Shown piece by piece: positions 62,571-64,000 of a stretch of DNA of 64,000 bases. Under the pieces are notes generated by a model that was not told the DNA's origin, did no database searches, and saw only the letters and a list, made by a program, of their open reading frames with translations. This DNA is from Macquaria australasica (taxonomy: Eukaryota > Chordata > Actinopteri > Centrarchiformes > Percichthyidae): assembly GCA_005408345.1 (NCBI GenBank), contig SEMN01000144.1, positions 972,001 through 1,036,000 of the forward strand, written 5' to 3'. Position 1 is the stretch's first letter; each line of letters begins with the position of its first letter. The position numbers and the translations under genes are program-made.

Positions 62571-62905
62571 TATAAAGAGAAGATGCAGCTCAGGCGCCTT
62601 TGAGATGATCGCAAGGATTTACTGCGCGCCTCTCTGCCTCTAACTTCAGACGGGCATCCTCGGCTGCTTCAACACCAAATTATCTGGACTGCCAGCAAAC
62701 TAAAAACATTTACCTAGTGGACTGAGCGACATTTGAATGACGCTGGATTTCCCGGTCGACTCTGCCAAAGTGTCTGAGTCATCCAAGCCCCGAATGTGAG
62801 CATCTTTTTCTCCTGCGCTCCGATTTGTAGTTTAGACCCTTGAGCGTCGTCGCCTCTCGGAGGCAGTTTGCGCTGCAGGTGCGTGGAGAAGGAGCGCGAG
62901 GACAG
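62571..62905 (+). promoter_or_regulatory. TATA box and 5' UTR of the sp5-like gene
   Basis: TATAAA at 62571-62576 follows a pyrimidine-rich block. Transcription would be expected to start near 62600, giving a 5' UTR of about 300 bases before the ATG at 62906. GC and CpG content rise from here rightward, as expected for a developmental gene promoter. Confidence 0.5.
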
Positions 62906-64000
62906 ATGGCTGCGCTGGCGATACAAAGGACTGACAACTTTTTGCACACCTTTCTACAGGTTTGTTGTACAATCATCTTTTTTGACACAATGCACGCGGA
63001 TTTATTAGCTGCTTTTGTGGTGGTGAAAGCCACTAATGAATGAATATGCTTCACGTGCTTGATCTGCATGAAGATAATTAAACTTGTTATAGTGGTAAAA
63101 TATTTTTAAAAATAAAATAAAATAAAATTCCAGAAAAAGACACAAGTAGCCTAAGACTAAATTTCTAAAATTGATGATTCATTTAAACTCTTTGGATTAC
63201 ATATTGTGCTAATTTCTGAACGTTTTATGGTTGTAATTTAGGAAGAAAATGTTAAATTAATGAAGATTTAAAACTTTTAGTTGCCTTCAAAGTTGCCCAT
63301 GTAATCTGATGTGTGTTTGTGTATCACCACACAGGACCGGACGCCCAGCTCCTCTCCAGAGGGAGCACCTAACGCCCTCTCCTTCCTGGCCACCACCTGT
63401 AGTCAGGCCTGGCAGGTGGGAGGCACTACGGGCTCAGAAGGCTCCCAGTTCCCCTACGAGGGGACCGTCAGCTCCACATCAGGAATGTTTCAGCTCTGGA
63501 GCAACGACATGGCGCCCAGCACAGCCCTCAGCACACACCAGATGACCTTCACGGTGCCCAAGGTGCAGTTCCCTGGACACATGCAGTCTGGCCTGGGTCA
63601 CCATCATCATCACCCCCATCATCACCACCACCACCATGAGCTGCCTCTCACCCCTCCGGCTGAACCTCCCTCTTCCTACTCCTTCGAACTCTCCCCTGTC
63701 AAAGTGCTGACCTCGCAGCCACAGGCCAACGGCTCCTATTATCCTCAGCACAACAGTGTGGGACAAAACTTCCCCAGCTTCCTCCAGAACTCAGCCAGGC
63801 ATCACCTGTCTGGAGGCCATGTGGAGGAAGGGCAGCAATGGTGGAGCCTCCCCCAAACCAACGCCACCCCTTCCAACCATCCCTTCTCTCTAGGCAGACA
63901 GCTGGTTTTGGGCCACCAGCCCCAGATAGCTGCTCTTCTCCAGGGCACCTCCAAGGGCCTGCTGAGCTCCACACGGCGCTGCCGCCGCTGCAAATGCCCC
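62906..64000 (+). CDS. sp5l: Sp5-like zinc-finger transcription factor (partial)
   Basis: Nuclear Sp/KLF-family regulator. Coding exons in the window are 62906-62959 (18 codons, MAALAIQRTDNFLHTFLQ) and 63335 to the window edge (222 codons), joined in phase 0. The start ATG is the first in the likely transcript and matches the MAA-AI-R-D-L-FLQ opening of Sp5 proteins. Visible marks are DRTPSSSPEG, the conserved ALSFLATTCSQAW box, a His-rich tract (5 His, Pro, 7 His), ELPLTPPAEPPSSYSFELSP, WWSLPQ, and at the extreme right RRCRRCKCP, the start of the Buttonhead box (CxCPxC). The three C2H2 fingers should follow beyond 64000. By family knowledge Sp5 factors bind GC boxes and act downstream of Wnt signalling in tail, mesoderm and neural patterning. 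Of the fish paralogues sp5a and sp5l, sp5l is preferred from the N-terminal sequence and absence of a long poly-Ala region; this is a moderate inference. Confidence 0.85.
63599..63637 (+). repeat. Poly-histidine coding tract in the sp5-like gene
   Basis: CAY codons encode five His, one Pro and seven His ahead of the conserved ELPLTPP block. Mixed CAT/CAC codons argue for selection or age rather than fresh slippage. His tracts in transcription factors are often linked to nuclear speckle targeting; that role is not shown here. Confidence 0.8.

Overview
This window is vertebrate nuclear DNA, almost certainly from a percomorph-type teleost. It is AT-rich, its genes are split into many short exons with GT-AG junctions, and it carries decayed Tc1 transposons and short interspersed repeats of kinds common in spiny-rayed fish. 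There is no operon structure, CRISPR array or rRNA, and I found no tRNA.

Five protein genes can be rebuilt exon by exon. (1) tac3 (+, coding 8548-9779, 6 coding exons, 123 aa) is a neurokinin B precursor carrying two amidated tachykinins. (2) c1galt1 (-, coding 14440-10984, 3 exons, 408 aa) is core 1 beta-1,3-galactosyltransferase (T-synthase) and lies tail-to-tail with tac3. (3) b4galnt1 (+, coding 20673-32700, 10 exons, 528 aa) is GM2/GD2 ganglioside synthase, with a probable non-coding first exon near 18180-18240. (4) slc26a10 (-, coding 42317-36943, 17 exons, 744 aa) is an intact SLC26-family anion transporter with a STAS domain. It is tail-to-tail with b4galnt1. (5) An sp5-like (probably sp5l) zinc-finger transcription factor (+, from 62906) runs off the right edge just before its zinc fingers.

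The tac3 - c1galt1 - b4galnt1 - slc26a10 neighbourhood matches the vertebrate linkage group that in human lies at 12q13-q14, where TAC3, B4GALNT1 and SLC26A10 are close together. I infer ancestral synteny. The two glycosyltransferases are both Golgi type II enzymes (mucin-type O-glycans and gangliosides), but they belong to different pathways and are unlikely to be co-regulated beyond their shared neighbourhood.

The non-coding parts are: 1-8000, upstream of tac3, with no gene seen; 14441-18240, the divergent space between c1galt1 and b4galnt1, with promoter-like GC/CCAAT sequence at both ends; the introns of b4galnt1, which hold a broken Tc1-like transposon with a nested insertion, a palindromic MITE and a 1.2-kb nested foldback structure; 32701-36942 between the convergent b4galnt1 and slc26a10; and about 20 kb without a gene (42420-62560) upstream of the sp5-like gene, with scattered CTTTGAT (TCF/LEF-type) motifs. 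The most unusual items are the nested foldback in b4galnt1 intron 8, the intact slc26a10 (a degraded locus in human), a GC-AG intron in c1galt1, and an inverted pair of TCF-type sites about 4.7 kb upstream of the sp5-like gene. I found no clearly new multi-gene system.
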